DNA of 64,000 nucleotides, from positions 1,178,001 to 1,242,000 of the forward strand of contig NZ_JAIVLF010000001.1 of the NCBI RefSeq assembly GCF_020524485.1, given 5' to 3'. A program made the position numbers and the translations under genes. The DNA comes from Novosphingobium profundi (GTDB taxonomy: Bacteria > Pseudomonadota > Alphaproteobacteria > Sphingomonadales > Sphingomonadaceae). Positions within the stretch are counted from its first letter, which is position 1. Every line of letters begins with the position of its first letter. Of this stretch, positions 48,426-57,635 are shown in pieces. Under the pieces are notes generated by a model. That model was not told the origin of the DNA and ran no database searches. It was given only the letters and a program-made list of their open reading frames with translations.

Positions 48426-49393
48426 CCCAGCTTCGCCTCAACCTGTTGTTGCTCCTCGGGCTTGCCCTTGTCGTGCCGCTCTCGCTTCTGGCGGGGCGCG
48501 TATGGATCAACCCGCTTGCGCCCGAGACGCACAACGCCTCGCTCATCCTCATGCACCTGCGCCTGCCGCGCGCGGTCCTGGCCGTCACGCTGGGGGCCGG
48601 GCTTGGGCTCACCGGGGCGGCGATGCAGGCCTACCTGCGCAACCCGCTCGCCGACCCGGGGCTCTTCGGCATTGCGCCGGGCGCGGCGCTGGGCGCAGTG
48701 CTCAGTTTCTGGACCGGCTACGCGGCCTCGCCCTGGCTGCTCCCGGTATTCGCGCTGCTGGGAGCTTCGGGGGCGATGCTGCTGCTCGCCCTCATTGCCG
48801 GGCGCGGGGGCGGGGTGGCCCTCTTTACGCTGGCGGGCCTCATGGTCTCCAGCCTGGCTGGGGCCTTGATGAGCTTGGCCATCAGTCTTTCGCCTTCACC
48901 CTTCGCCATGACCGAGATCGTCACCTGGATGATGGGGGCGCTGGCGGACCGGTCCTGGCGCGAGGTCTGGATCGCGGTGCCCTGTACCCTCGCCGGTGCG
49001 GCGGCGATCTACGCGGCGCGTCGAAGCCTCGATGCCCTTACGCTGGGCGAGGCGGCGGCCCGCTCGCTCGGTGTCGACCCGCTGACCTTGCAGTTGCAGA
49101 TCATCGCTGGGGTTGGCCTTATCATCGGATCGGGCGTGGCGGTGGCCGGCATCATCGGCTTCGTGGGGCTCATGGTGCCCCACCTCGTGCGCCCCTTGAC
49201 CGACCGGCGACCGAGTTCGCTGCTGGTGCCGAGTGCGATTGCGGGGGCTCTGCTGCTGCTGGTCGCGGATTGCCTGTGCCGTATTCTCCCGCTTGCCAGC
49301 GGAGAGCTGCGTCTGGGCATCGCGCTCAGCCTTCTGGGAACGCCCTTCTTCCTCGTCCTGCTGCTGCGCATGCGTAAAGGACTGAGCTGGTGA
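48422..49393 (+). CDS. btuC: Cobalamin ABC permease BtuC
   Basis: 323 aa, about ten membrane segments of the FecCD/BtuC family. GAAMQAYLRNPLADPGLFGI is the diagnostic segment near residue 65. VTWMMGALADRSWREV and GFVGLMVPHLVRPLTDRRPS also match. Overlaps btuF (ATGA) and btuD (GTGA) by 4 nt each. Together with btuD forms the inner-membrane B12 importer. Confidence 0.93.
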   Translation: MTQLRLNLLLLLGLALVVPLSLLAGRVWINPLAPETHNASLILMHLRLPRAVLAVTLGAGLGLTGAAMQAYLRNPLADPGLFGIAPGAALGAVLSFWTGYAASPWLLPVFALLGASGAMLLLALIAGRGGGVALFTLAGLMVSSLAGALMSLAISLSPSPFAMTEIVTWMMGALADRSWREVWIAVPCTLAGAAAIYAARRSLDALTLGEAAARSLGVDPLTLQLQIIAGVGLIIGSGVAVAGIIGFVGLMVPHLVRPLTDRRPSSLLVPSAIAGALLLLVADCLCRILPLASGELRLGIALSLLGTPFFLVLLLRMRKGLSW

Positions 49394-50172
49394 GCCTGGC
49401 GACGGAAAACCTCAACGTGGGCGAGCGCTTGCGCGATGTCTCGATCCAGTGCCGCCGCGGCATGATCACCGCGATCTGCGGGCCCAACGGGGCGGGCAAG
49501 TCGACGCTGCTGTCCTGTCTTGCGGACCTGCAGGAGACCACTTCGGGCCGGGTCATGCTGGGGGAGCGGCCCATGCGCTTCAAGTCCCCGCGCGAGCGCG
49601 CGCAGTGGCTGGGTTATCTGCCCCAGGCCCCCGACGTCGCCTGGGACGTCGCGGTGGAAGTGCTCGTCTCGCTTGGCCGTTTGCCCTGGAGCGATGCGCC
49701 GGCCGGGGAAAACGCAAAGGCCATCGAGGATGCCATTTCGGCGATGGACCTGGAAGAGTTGCGGCATCGCCCGGTTTCGCGCTTGTCCGGTGGTGAGCGG
49801 GCACGGGCGCTCATGGCGCGCGTGCTGGCGACGCAGCCCGGCTGGCTTCTGGCCGATGAGCCGCTCGCCAGCCTGGACCTTGGTCACGCGGCCGCGTTGA
49901 TGCGCCGTTTCCGCCAGCAGGCGCAGCAGGGGCGGGGCGTGGTACTGGTTCTCCACGATCTTGCCACCGCAATGAACCACGCCGATTGCGTGGTTGTGCT
50001 CGACAAGGGTGAGGTCGTTGCCGACGGGCCGCCCGAGACCGCGCTGACCCGCGACATTGTCAGCCGCGTCTGGAAGTGCCGCGCGCAGTGGCTGGGGGAT
50101 CCGGGCGAGCGCGCGCTTTCCATCGCCTCGCCATCCCCGGCGAGCGAGCGGGGGATGCGCATCCTCGACTAG
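49390..50172 (+). CDS. btuD: Cobalamin ABC ATPase BtuD
   Basis: 260 aa from GTG 49390. Walker A GPNGAGKST (residues 31-39), Q-loop YLPQAPDVAWDV, signature RLSGGERARALMARV, Walker B LLADEPLASLDL and H-loop LVLHDLATAM. Powers BtuC-mediated import. Last gene of the btu operon; the terminator at 50217 follows. The substrate is inferred from the operon and riboswitch. Confidence 0.94.
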   Translation: MSLATENLNVGERLRDVSIQCRRGMITAICGPNGAGKSTLLSCLADLQETTSGRVMLGERPMRFKSPRERAQWLGYLPQAPDVAWDVAVEVLVSLGRLPWSDAPAGENAKAIEDAISAMDLEELRHRPVSRLSGGERARALMARVLATQPGWLLADEPLASLDLGHAAALMRRFRQQAQQGRGVVLVLHDLATAMNHADCVVVLDKGEVVADGPPETALTRDIVSRVWKCRAQWLGDPGERALSIASPSPASERGMRILD

Positions 50173-50216
50173 GCGTTTGGGCTGCGGGAACACGGGCGTG
50201 GACACACGAAAAAAGA

Positions 50217-50248
50217 GGCAGGAGGCTTGGCGCCTCCTGCCCCTTTTT
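50217..50248. terminator. Intrinsic terminator of the btu operon
   Basis: GGCAGGAGGC (50217-50226), 5-nt loop, GCCTCCTGCC (50232-50241), then CCTTTTT. A preceding A-tract makes it bidirectional, also serving the convergent M3 peptidase gene. Confidence 0.85.
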
Positions 50249-50271
50249 CGTTTTGCACCTGTTAGGAGGTC

Positions 50272-52422
50272 TTACTTCTCCGACAGGCCCCGGGCTTCGA
50301 GCATCGGCTCGATCTCCGGTTCGTGGCCGGTGAAGTCGCGGTAGAGCACGTCGAGGTCCTTCGAGTGGCCCTGACCCAGGAAGGTCTCGCGGATGTGGTC
50401 GCCGTTGGCGCGGGTCATGCCGCCATGCTTGGCGACCCAGTCCCAGCCATCGTGGGCGAGCAGTTCGGTCCAGATGTACGAGTAGTACCCCGAGGCATAG
50501 CCGTTGTCCCAGATATGGCGGAAGTACGGCGTGCGGTAGCGCGGCGGGATGAGATCGGTGCGAAGGCCCATCGAGTAGAGTGCCTGCTTCTCGAACGCCA
50601 TCGGGTCCTGCGCCGCCTCCTCGGGGCTCAGCGTGTGCCACTTGATGTCGAGCATGGCCGCTTGCAGCGTCTCGCCAAAGCCGACCGACTGGTTGAACTT
50701 GGCGGCCGCGTTGATCTTGTCGATCGTGCCCTCGGGCAACGGTGCGCCGGTCTCATAGTGCTTGGCGTAGTGGGCCAGCACTTCGGGAACGGTGGCGAAG
50801 TTCTCGTTGAACTGGCTGGGGAATTCCACGAAGTCGCGCGCGGTGTTGGTGCCCGAGAGCGCCGGGTAGGTCTGGCTTGCGAAGAAGCCGTGGAGCGCGT
50901 GGCCGAACTCGTGGAACATCGTGGTCACGTTGTCCCAGCTCGCCAGCGCGGGCTCACCCTCGGCAGGCGGATCGATGTTGAGCGTGTTGGTGATGACAGG
51001 CGTGTTGCCCAGGAGATCGGACTGCTCGACGAAGTTGTTCATCCACGCACCGCCGCGCTTGGAGGGGCGCGAGAACGGGTCGAAGTAGAACAGGCCGAGC
51101 GCGCTGCCGTCCTTGTCGGTCACTTCGTAGACGCGCATCGTCTCGTGGTAGACGGGGATGTCGGTGCGACGCTCGAAGCTGATGCCATAGGTCTGGCTCG
51201 CGGCGTAGAACACGCCGTTTTCCAGCACGTTGTAAACCTCGAAGTAAGGCTTGATCGCGCTTTCATCGAGGTCGTACTTCGCCTTGCGCACCTTTTCGGC
51301 GTAGTAGGTCCAGTCCCAGGGCTGGAGCGTGGTGACGCCATCGGCCTTGGCGGCCTCGAGCAGCAGTGCGGCCTCGCGGTCCTGCGTCTTGCGCAGTGCG
51401 GGCGTGAAGCCGGCCATGAACGCCATCGCCTTTTCGGGCGTGTTGATCATGCGATCGTACATCTGGAACGTGCCGAAGTTCGGCTGGCCCAGCAGCTCGG
51501 CCTTCTTGGCGCGCAGGGTGGCCAGCTTCGTCACGATGCCGGTGGTGTCGAATTCATCGCCCGAGGAGGCGCGGTTGATGCTTTCCTCGAAGACGCGGCG
51601 GCGGCTGTCGCGGTTGGTGAGGCTCGCGAGCACGGGCTGCTGGGTGAAGTTGATCAGCGGCAGGACGTACTTGCCCGGCTTGCCTTCGTCCTTGGCGCGC
51701 TTCGCGGCCGAGGCAATCTGGCCCTCGGTAAGCCCGGCGAGCTCTTCGGCGCTGTCGAAGACGACGGCGTGGGCGTTATTGGCCTGGGTCAGCTGCTGCG
51801 CGAACTCGGTCTCCAGCTTGGAGATCTGCGTGTTCATCGCCTTGAGCTCGGCCTTCTTCGCGGCCGAGAGGAGCGCGCCGCGATGGACGAACTTGGCGTA
51901 CTCGGTCTTGAGCAGCATCGCGTCTTCGCCAGTCAGGGCCTGGCCCGCGGCGCTGTCATGGACGGCCTTGACCCGGGCGAAGAGCTTGGGGTCGAGGTAG
52001 ATGTCGTCCTGCATGGACGAGACCTGCGGCGAAATCGCGGTGTCGATGGCATCCAGCGTGTCGTTCGTCGCCGCCGAGGTGAGCTGGCCGAAGACGTTGT
52101 AGACGCGGTCGTAGAGGACACCGGCGCGCTGCATGGCGACGAGCGTGTTCTCGAAGGTCGGCGCGTCGGGATTGTCGGCAATGGCCTTCATCTCGGCGCG
52201 CTTCTGGGCGATGCCGGCCTCGATCGCGGGCTGCCAGTCGGCATCGCGGATCTTCGGGAAGTCGGGGGCCTGGAAGGGCAGCGTGCTCGGCTGGGCGAAA
52301 ATGCCGTCGTAGGCGGTATCGCTCGCGGCATGTGCGGGGGAGATGGTCATGGCAGCTGTTCCCGAAAGGGCAAGAGTGGCGAGGACAGCGGGCGCTGCGG
52401 CTGCAAGGAGCCGTTTTTTCAT
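50272..52422 (-). CDS. M3 family metallopeptidase (Dcp/oligopeptidase A type)
   Basis: 716 aa from ATG 52422 with CGGAG upstream; the ATG 10 codons earlier is not preferred. Signal peptide (LLAAAAPAVLATLALSGTAA), so exported to the periplasm. The zinc site HEFGHALHG lies at residue about 504, in the context MFHEFGHALHGFF, with the second conserved region around the C-terminal GYASGYYSYIWTEL. Related to peptidyl-dipeptidase Dcp; cleaves short peptides. Converges on the btu operon. Confidence 0.93.
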   Translation of the reverse strand: MKKRLLAAAAPAVLATLALSGTAAMTISPAHAASDTAYDGIFAQPSTLPFQAPDFPKIRDADWQPAIEAGIAQKRAEMKAIADNPDAPTFENTLVAMQRAGVLYDRVYNVFGQLTSAATNDTLDAIDTAISPQVSSMQDDIYLDPKLFARVKAVHDSAAGQALTGEDAMLLKTEYAKFVHRGALLSAAKKAELKAMNTQISKLETEFAQQLTQANNAHAVVFDSAEELAGLTEGQIASAAKRAKDEGKPGKYVLPLINFTQQPVLASLTNRDSRRRVFEESINRASSGDEFDTTGIVTKLATLRAKKAELLGQPNFGTFQMYDRMINTPEKAMAFMAGFTPALRKTQDREAALLLEAAKADGVTTLQPWDWTYYAEKVRKAKYDLDESAIKPYFEVYNVLENGVFYAASQTYGISFERRTDIPVYHETMRVYEVTDKDGSALGLFYFDPFSRPSKRGGAWMNNFVEQSDLLGNTPVITNTLNIDPPAEGEPALASWDNVTTMFHEFGHALHGFFASQTYPALSGTNTARDFVEFPSQFNENFATVPEVLAHYAKHYETGAPLPEGTIDKINAAAKFNQSVGFGETLQAAMLDIKWHTLSPEEAAQDPMAFEKQALYSMGLRTDLIPPRYRTPYFRHIWDNGYASGYYSYIWTELLAHDGWDWVAKHGGMTRANGDHIRETFLGQGHSKDLDVLYRDFTGHEPEIEPMLEARGLSEK

Positions 52423-52771
52423 CAGGTCATTCTCCGAAGGGTCTTCAGGCATGCGACGGGGGTGTTGGGGGAAGGCGTGCCGGCGTTCTTTTCTGCGCCG
52501 GGTTGCCCGGCCTGAAGACTATGTCATGGGCGGCAATCAAGCGTGGCGGCGGGGCCTTTGCAAGTCCGATCTGAGGCAGGATGACGCGGTTGCACAGAAC
52601 GGTGTTCCGGCCTCATTTGTGTGTCCGCGCAAGGCGAATGGAGACATGATCTTGCGGGGCGCAGTGCGCCACGGGATGGACGCACGACTACCGCCGGAGC
52701 GGGCGACCACCCCGGCGATGTCGGGACATGATTGATGCAAGGGGGGAGTATAAGGCCCTGAGGCCCGGCTG
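52423..52771. other. Intergenic region without recognised gene
   Basis: About 350 nt between the M3 peptidase and the 51-codon gene, both read on the minus strand. It probably holds the M3 promoter and the 3' end of the small gene. A short GC-rich stem (GGGCCTCAGGGCC type) sits just after the small gene's stop. No reading frame has support. Confidence 0.5.
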
Positions 52772-52927
52772 TCAGAGCTTGCGGAAGCGCCCCTGGCTCC
52801 AGATGCGGAAGTCGGACTTCTCGGTGTCCTTGCGCGCGCGGTCTTCGCGTTCACGATCAAGGATGAGCGATCCGGTCTTCCGGCTGAAGCTCGAGCGGCG
52901 GAACGGCATTTCGGCTCCGATGTTCAT
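52772..52927 (-). CDS. Small basic protein of 51 codons
   Basis: Translation starts MNIGAEMPFRRSSFSRKTGS and ends FRIWSQGRFRKL; strongly charged, no signal peptide. The ribosome site GAGGAG with an optimal 8-nt spacing to the ATG at 52927 is among the best in the window, and the frame has no other candidate. I know of no named family, but similar small basic proteins with a WSQGRFRK-like end occur in sphingomonads as far as I remember. Function unknown. Confidence 0.7.
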   Translation of the reverse strand: MNIGAEMPFRRSSFSRKTGSLILDREREDRARKDTEKSDFRIWSQGRFRKL

Positions 52928-53044
52928 TGTTTTTCTCCTCTATCCAGAGAGGAGAACGTGGCGGGATGCGGATTGGTTCCCGGCGGCTGGCATATTTTTC
53001 GCTTCACGGCGCGCAGACGTGAAACGCCAATCCTGCGAGGGCCC

Positions 53045-53251
53045 ATGCCGATCTACGATTTTTCCTGCCCGTCCTGCTCTGCCGAGTTCGAACTGCTGGT
53101 CCGCTCCGGCGATGCCGTGGCGTGCCCGCGCTGCGGTGGCGGAGATCTCAACCGATTGGTTTCGCGCGTTTCTCCGCCCGGCAAGGCCAAGGCCCTGGCC
53201 GCCGCAGGGCGGGCTGCGGCGAAGCGGGAAGGGCACCTGAGCAACTTCTAG
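53045..53251 (+). CDS. FmdB-family zinc ribbon protein
   Basis: 68 aa from ATG 53045, which begins MPIYDFSCPSCSAEFELL, the regulatory FmdB/zinc-ribbon opening. Two CxxC pairs (CPSC and CPRC) should bind one zinc. Basic C-terminal tail. Members are small nucleic-acid or protein binding ribbons of unknown role. The reading frame extends 29 codons upstream without conserved sequence. A run of ten G (53288-53297) lies after the gene. Confidence 0.88.
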   Translation: MPIYDFSCPSCSAEFELLVRSGDAVACPRCGGGDLNRLVSRVSPPGKAKALAAAGRAAAKREGHLSNF

Positions 53252-53351
53252 GCGCAGCCACTCTCCCGCCGCGCGCGGATCGGTCAAGGGGGGGGGGGCA
53301 CGACATGGCTGTGTCGGCTTTACGACATGGTCTTTCCCGTGTCGGAAAAAA

Positions 53352-53918
53352 TCAGAGCGCACCGACGCCGCGTTCGAACTGGCGTTGCAGGTTGCCGAGC
53401 GCCCGGGAGTCCATCGCAGGCAGCTTGCGGGCGGGCTTGCCTTCGCGCAGGCGCTCACGGTCCTTCGCCTCGGGCTCGACCCGGCGTACGCGTACGGCCG
53501 CGACGCCCTTGGCGCGGATGCCCAGTTCCTCGGCCGCGCCGCGCGAGAGGTCGATGATGCGCGAGCGCGCGGCAAAGGGGCCCCGGTCGTTGACCCGCAC
53601 GAGGATGCGCCGCCCGGTGTCGAGCGCGGTGACCTCGACATAGCTGGGAAGTGGCAGATCGCGGTGCGCTGCGGTGATCCAGGCCGGATGAAAGCGTTCC
53701 CCGTTGGCGGTCTGCGTGCCGCTTTCACTGCCGTACCATGCGGCATAGCCCAGCATGTCGTAATCGGGCTGCGCACGCGGGGTGTAGCGTTCCCCGCGCA
53801 CCTGGTAGCTGGGGCCGATCCGCACGGGTGTGTCGCTCACCGGGCGGTATTTCGTGCCGCCCCCGCAGGCGCCCAGGGCGAGGCAGGAGAGGGCGGCGGT
53901 GAGGGGAAGGGCGCGCAC
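53352..53918 (-). CDS. rlpA: RlpA-family septal lytic transglycosylase, lipoprotein
   Basis: 188 aa, starting at GTG 53918, 8 nt after the M28 gene's stop. Lipobox LGAC (residue about 15-18) makes it a lipoprotein. Double-psi barrel motifs are GYAAWYGSESGTQTANGERF, HRDLPLPSYVEVTALDTGR and RVNDRGPFAARSRIIDLSRG. RlpA cleaves denuded glycan at the septum or other sites. The usual C-terminal SPOR domain is missing, so septal targeting may need another signal. Confidence 0.88.
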   Translation of the reverse strand: MRALPLTAALSCLALGACGGGTKYRPVSDTPVRIGPSYQVRGERYTPRAQPDYDMLGYAAWYGSESGTQTANGERFHPAWITAAHRDLPLPSYVEVTALDTGRRILVRVNDRGPFAARSRIIDLSRGAAEELGIRAKGVAAVRVRRVEPEAKDRERLREGKPARKLPAMDSRALGNLQRQFERGVGAL

Positions 53919-53926
53919 GAGGAGGC

Positions 53927-55615
53927 TCAGTTGCGCGCGGCCGCGCTTTCCTCGCGCCGGGCCTTGAATTCAGAACCGGCCTTCCATTGCGGCCAGCGCG
54001 GTGTGCTCGCCAGCTCCCATCCGATCTGGCCGATCAGGTCGATGTCCTGCACTGCGCCCGCGAGGTCCCAGTCCGGGCCGATGGCATCGCAGGCCTGGTG
54101 GTAGCAGTCTCCGGTATAGGTATCGATCCAGTCCTGGCCTGCCTTACGTCCGCCCTTTTCAAGGTCGGCGGCTCCGGCAATGCCCATGAGCAGCATCACC
54201 GGCACGCCGCGCTTGGCGAAGGAGAAGTGGTCGGCGCGGTAGAACAGCCCGCGCTCGGGCAGGCCCTCGGGCGTGACGGTGCGGCCCTGCGTGGCGGCCA
54301 CGCGCGCCATGTCGTCTTCCAGCGTGTTCTGCCCTTCGCCGACAAGGATCACGTCCTTCGCGGGCCCCGCGGTCTGGAGAATGTCGATGGCAAGGTTGGC
54401 CACGGTCTTCTCGAGCGGAAGGACGGGATTGGCTGCGTAGTATTCCGAGCCCAGCAGCCCCCGCTCTTCGGCGGTCCACGCGGCAAAGACGACCGAGCGC
54501 GCAGGCGCGGGCCGCGCCTTCATCACGCGCGCGATGTCGAGCAGGGCTGCGACGCCCAGTGCATCGTCGTTGGCTCCTGCCCGGTAGATCCGGCCCAGTT
54601 CGTCGGGCTGGCCCTTGCCGTAGGCGTCCCAGTGCGCGCCGTAGATCACGGCCTCGTCAGGGCGGGTGGTGCCCGGGATCTTGCCAAGCACGTTGTGGCT
54701 GGTGATCTCCTCGTGGGTGACGGGAACGTCGGCGGAGAAGGTTACGCCTTCCAGCGGTACGGGGCGAAAGTCCTTCGAACGGGCCTGCGCCTGGAGGGCC
54801 GCCAGATCGAGTCCGGCGCGAGTGAAGAGGTCCTGTGCCGTCTCGCCCGACATCCAGCCCTGGAGCTGGAGCGGGGTGACCTGGTCAGCTGGTTTGACCA
54901 CGTCGAAGTTCTCGCCGCCCGGGCTCTCGATCACGTTCCAACCGTAGCCTGCGCCTTCGGTCTCGTGGATCACCAGCGCGCCGACCGCGCCTTGCCTTGC
55001 CGCTTCCTCGAACTTGTAGCGCCAGCGCCCGTAGTAGGTCATCGTGCGCCCGCCGAACTTGCCGTAGGGATCCATGTCCGGGGTGGCGTTGAAGTCGGGG
55101 TCATTGACAAGGAAGACGAGGACCTTGCCGGCAAGATCCATGCCCTTGAAATCATCCCATTCGCGCTCGGGCGCATCGACGCCGTAGCCCACGAAGACGA
55201 CCGGCGCCTTGGTGAGGACCGCACGGTCTTCGTTGCGCAGAGTCGAGACGTAGATGTCCTTGGTCTGGTCTACGGGCAGTTCGCCTTTGGGCGTGGCGAA
55301 GGCGAGCGTGCGCGCCTTGCCGAGCGCAGTGTGGAGGAGGGGCACCGGCTGGACCCAGCTGCCGTCCGGCCCGGCCGGTTCAAGGCCAAGGTCCTGCATG
55401 CGCGCGATGAGGTAGCCGATGGTGCGGTCATCGCCGCGCGTTCCCGGTGCGCGGCCCTCGAAGACATCATCCGTCAGGGTCGTCACATCGCGCGCGATCC
55501 GCGCCGCGTCGACCGAGATGGCAGGGGGCGTGGGGGAACTTGCCTGCGCGGGCGTGGAGAGAAGGGGGCTCGCGGCCAGCGCCAGGGCCAGCGTCAGAAG
55601 GGACCGGGTGTGCAT
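53927..55615 (-). CDS. M28 family metallopeptidase with PA domain
   Basis: 562 aa from ATG 55615; no strong ribosome site. Signal peptide (LTLALALAASPLLSTPAQA). Protease-associated insert in the middle (ALVIHETEGAGYGWNVIESP), then the zinc site: YGAHWDAYG, RAGANDDALGVAALLDIA, TAEERGLLGSEYYA and RADHFSFAKRGVPVMLL. Aminopeptidase-type exopeptidase, probably periplasmic. Followed by RlpA with 8-nt spacing, so co-transcribed. Confidence 0.93.
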   Translation of the reverse strand: MHTRSLLTLALALAASPLLSTPAQASSPTPPAISVDAARIARDVTTLTDDVFEGRAPGTRGDDRTIGYLIARMQDLGLEPAGPDGSWVQPVPLLHTALGKARTLAFATPKGELPVDQTKDIYVSTLRNEDRAVLTKAPVVFVGYGVDAPEREWDDFKGMDLAGKVLVFLVNDPDFNATPDMDPYGKFGGRTMTYYGRWRYKFEEAARQGAVGALVIHETEGAGYGWNVIESPGGENFDVVKPADQVTPLQLQGWMSGETAQDLFTRAGLDLAALQAQARSKDFRPVPLEGVTFSADVPVTHEEITSHNVLGKIPGTTRPDEAVIYGAHWDAYGKGQPDELGRIYRAGANDDALGVAALLDIARVMKARPAPARSVVFAAWTAEERGLLGSEYYAANPVLPLEKTVANLAIDILQTAGPAKDVILVGEGQNTLEDDMARVAATQGRTVTPEGLPERGLFYRADHFSFAKRGVPVMLLMGIAGAADLEKGGRKAGQDWIDTYTGDCYHQACDAIGPDWDLAGAVQDIDLIGQIGWELASTPRWPQWKAGSEFKARREESAAARN

Positions 55616-55801
55616 GGCAGGGCATAGTAAGCCGCGCGAAACAGGACACAAGCGCGCAGCGTAACGGGGTGTGCACAGATGCGCACGGCGACTGGAGGAC
55701 GTGTCGCGGCGGGCTGCGGCAACCGGCCTGCTGCTCATCCGTTTAGGAGCCCGATGGGCCAGTCTCTGCCAGGGCCCGCAACTGGAGCCTGTTCGGTCGT
55801 G

Positions 55802-57550
55802 ATGTCCCGTTTCCTGCGTTTGTTGATGCCTGTCCTCCTGCTCGCTGGTCCCGCCTTGCCGTTGGCTGCGCAGGAAAGCTCGCCCGTGGCGCAAGCAGCC
55901 GATGCGGTGACACCCGATGCGCCGGACGAGAACGCCAACGCAGACGGACAGACTCCTGCACCGCAGGAGCCGGTAGCCGATCCCTATGGACGGACCACGC
56001 CGCGTTCAATGGTGCAGGGCCTGATCGAGGCGCTGGCGGCCGGAGACGATGCACGGGTGGACCGCTTCTTCGAGGATGCCGAGCACGGCGCCGAACGGGC
56101 TCGCCAGTTGCAGGCGCTGCTCGACAAGGGAGGCTCGCTCAACACCTTCGCGGCGCTCTCCGACAAGCCCGAGGGCGTGCTCGACGATGACCTGCCCGCC
56201 GAGCAGGAATACGTCGGCCATCTGGGCGATGAGGGCAAGACGCCGATCATGCTCACCCGCACGCAATCGCCCGAAGGGGCCATGATCTGGCAGGTCTCGC
56301 GCCAGACGGGTGACATCGTGGGTCGGCTGAACCCGGAAACCACCTCGCCGGAGGAAAGCGGCGAGCTGACCGTGGCCGGGGCCAGCGTCACCGATTGGGG
56401 CGTGCTGATCGGGCTGGCCGCGGCGGTGTTCATCGGTTTCCAGCTGATCTCGATGGCGCTTGTCGCGATCGCCCAGCGGCTGGTGCGCGGGCCCACGGCC
56501 GAGGCGGGTGTTGCCTTCGCCCGCGCGGCGATGCCGCCGTTCAGCCTGTTCCTGGCCACGGTCGTCTTCCAGCTCTGGGCCGACAGCTTGCCGGTCTCGA
56601 TCATCGCGCGCCAGTTCATGCTCAAGTACATCGGGCTCTTCGCCGCCGCCGCGCTGACCTGGCTGCTGGTGCGCCTGATCGACGCGATCTCGCGCACGGT
56701 CATCACCCGCATGGAGGCGCGTGGCCAGCGCCAGGTCGTCTCGGTGGCCTCGCTGCTGCGCCGCGCGGCCAAGATCCTGCTCCTGTTCGGCGTCCTCGTC
56801 GCCATTCTCGACACCTTCGGGATCGACGTGACGACGGGCATCGCGGCGCTGGGTATCGGCGGTATCGCTCTGGCCCTGGGCGCGCAGAAGACGGTTGAGA
56901 ACTTCGTCGGTTCGGTCTCGCTCATCGCCGACAAGCCGGTGCAGATCGGCGACTTCTGCAAGATCGGCGATATCCTGGGCACGGTCGAGGACATCGGCAT
57001 CCGCTCCACCCGCATCCGCACTCTGGCGCGCACGGTCGTCACCATTCCCAACGGCGATCTGTCCTCGCAGAACATCGAGAACTACGCCAAGCGCGACCGT
57101 TTCCTGTTCAACCCCACCGTGGGCGTGGAATACGGGATCGGTTCGGCCAAGTTGCTGGAAGCCGTCGAGATCGTGGAAGGCGTGCTGGAAGAGCACGAGC
57201 GCATTGCCAAGCCAGGGCATCGCGCCCGCTTCGTGGCCTTCGGCGCCAGTTCGCTCGACATTGAGGTCTTCGCCTACATGGAAGCGGCGGACTACGATGA
57301 GAGCCTGGTGATCCAGCAGGACCTCCTCTTGATGATCTTTGCGCGGCTGGAGAAGGAAGGGATCGGTATCGCCTTCCCGACCCGCACGCTGCACCTCGTG
57401 CGCGAAGGCGGGCAGGATGCGGCCGCCGGAGTGCAGGCAAAGCCCGACACCAGCCTTGCCGACACGCACCGCGAGGTGTCGCAGACGGTGCCCAAGGGGC
57501 CAATGCCCACGCAGGTGCAGGACAGCGAGGACGACGACGCCGAGGACTGA
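55802..57550 (+). CDS. Mechanosensitive channel, MscS family, with N-terminal periplasmic region
   Basis: 582 aa from ATG 55802. A signal-like N-terminus (LLMPVLLLAGPALPLAAQ), about 150 residues of acidic/Pro-rich periplasmic sequence, then several membrane segments and the MscS core: pore helix GIAALGIGGIALALGAQKTV, then the beta domain with VQIGDFCKIGDILGTVEDIG and IPNGDLSSQNIENYAK. A ~200-aa C-terminal cytoplasmic part and acidic tail follow. Protects against hypo-osmotic shock; the large N-terminal part is like that of MscK/YbiO-type channels. Confidence 0.9.
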   Translation: MSRFLRLLMPVLLLAGPALPLAAQESSPVAQAADAVTPDAPDENANADGQTPAPQEPVADPYGRTTPRSMVQGLIEALAAGDDARVDRFFEDAEHGAERARQLQALLDKGGSLNTFAALSDKPEGVLDDDLPAEQEYVGHLGDEGKTPIMLTRTQSPEGAMIWQVSRQTGDIVGRLNPETTSPEESGELTVAGASVTDWGVLIGLAAAVFIGFQLISMALVAIAQRLVRGPTAEAGVAFARAAMPPFSLFLATVVFQLWADSLPVSIIARQFMLKYIGLFAAAALTWLLVRLIDAISRTVITRMEARGQRQVVSVASLLRRAAKILLLFGVLVAILDTFGIDVTTGIAALGIGGIALALGAQKTVENFVGSVSLIADKPVQIGDFCKIGDILGTVEDIGIRSTRIRTLARTVVTIPNGDLSSQNIENYAKRDRFLFNPTVGVEYGIGSAKLLEAVEIVEGVLEEHERIAKPGHRARFVAFGASSLDIEVFAYMEAADYDESLVIQQDLLLMIFARLEKEGIGIAFPTRTLHLVREGGQDAAAGVQAKPDTSLADTHREVSQTVPKGPMPTQVQDSEDDDAED

Positions 57551-57635
57551 AGGGGGCGAGGGCGGATCGGGGACGCCCCGGCGTAGGGCGCGGCGCGCGC
57601 TTGACCGTCGGCGCGCCACGGTCCATCGCCTCTTC

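Noticed and set aside
50323..52515. 730-codon frame opposite the M3 peptidase
   Set aside because: Antisense shadow; no domain.
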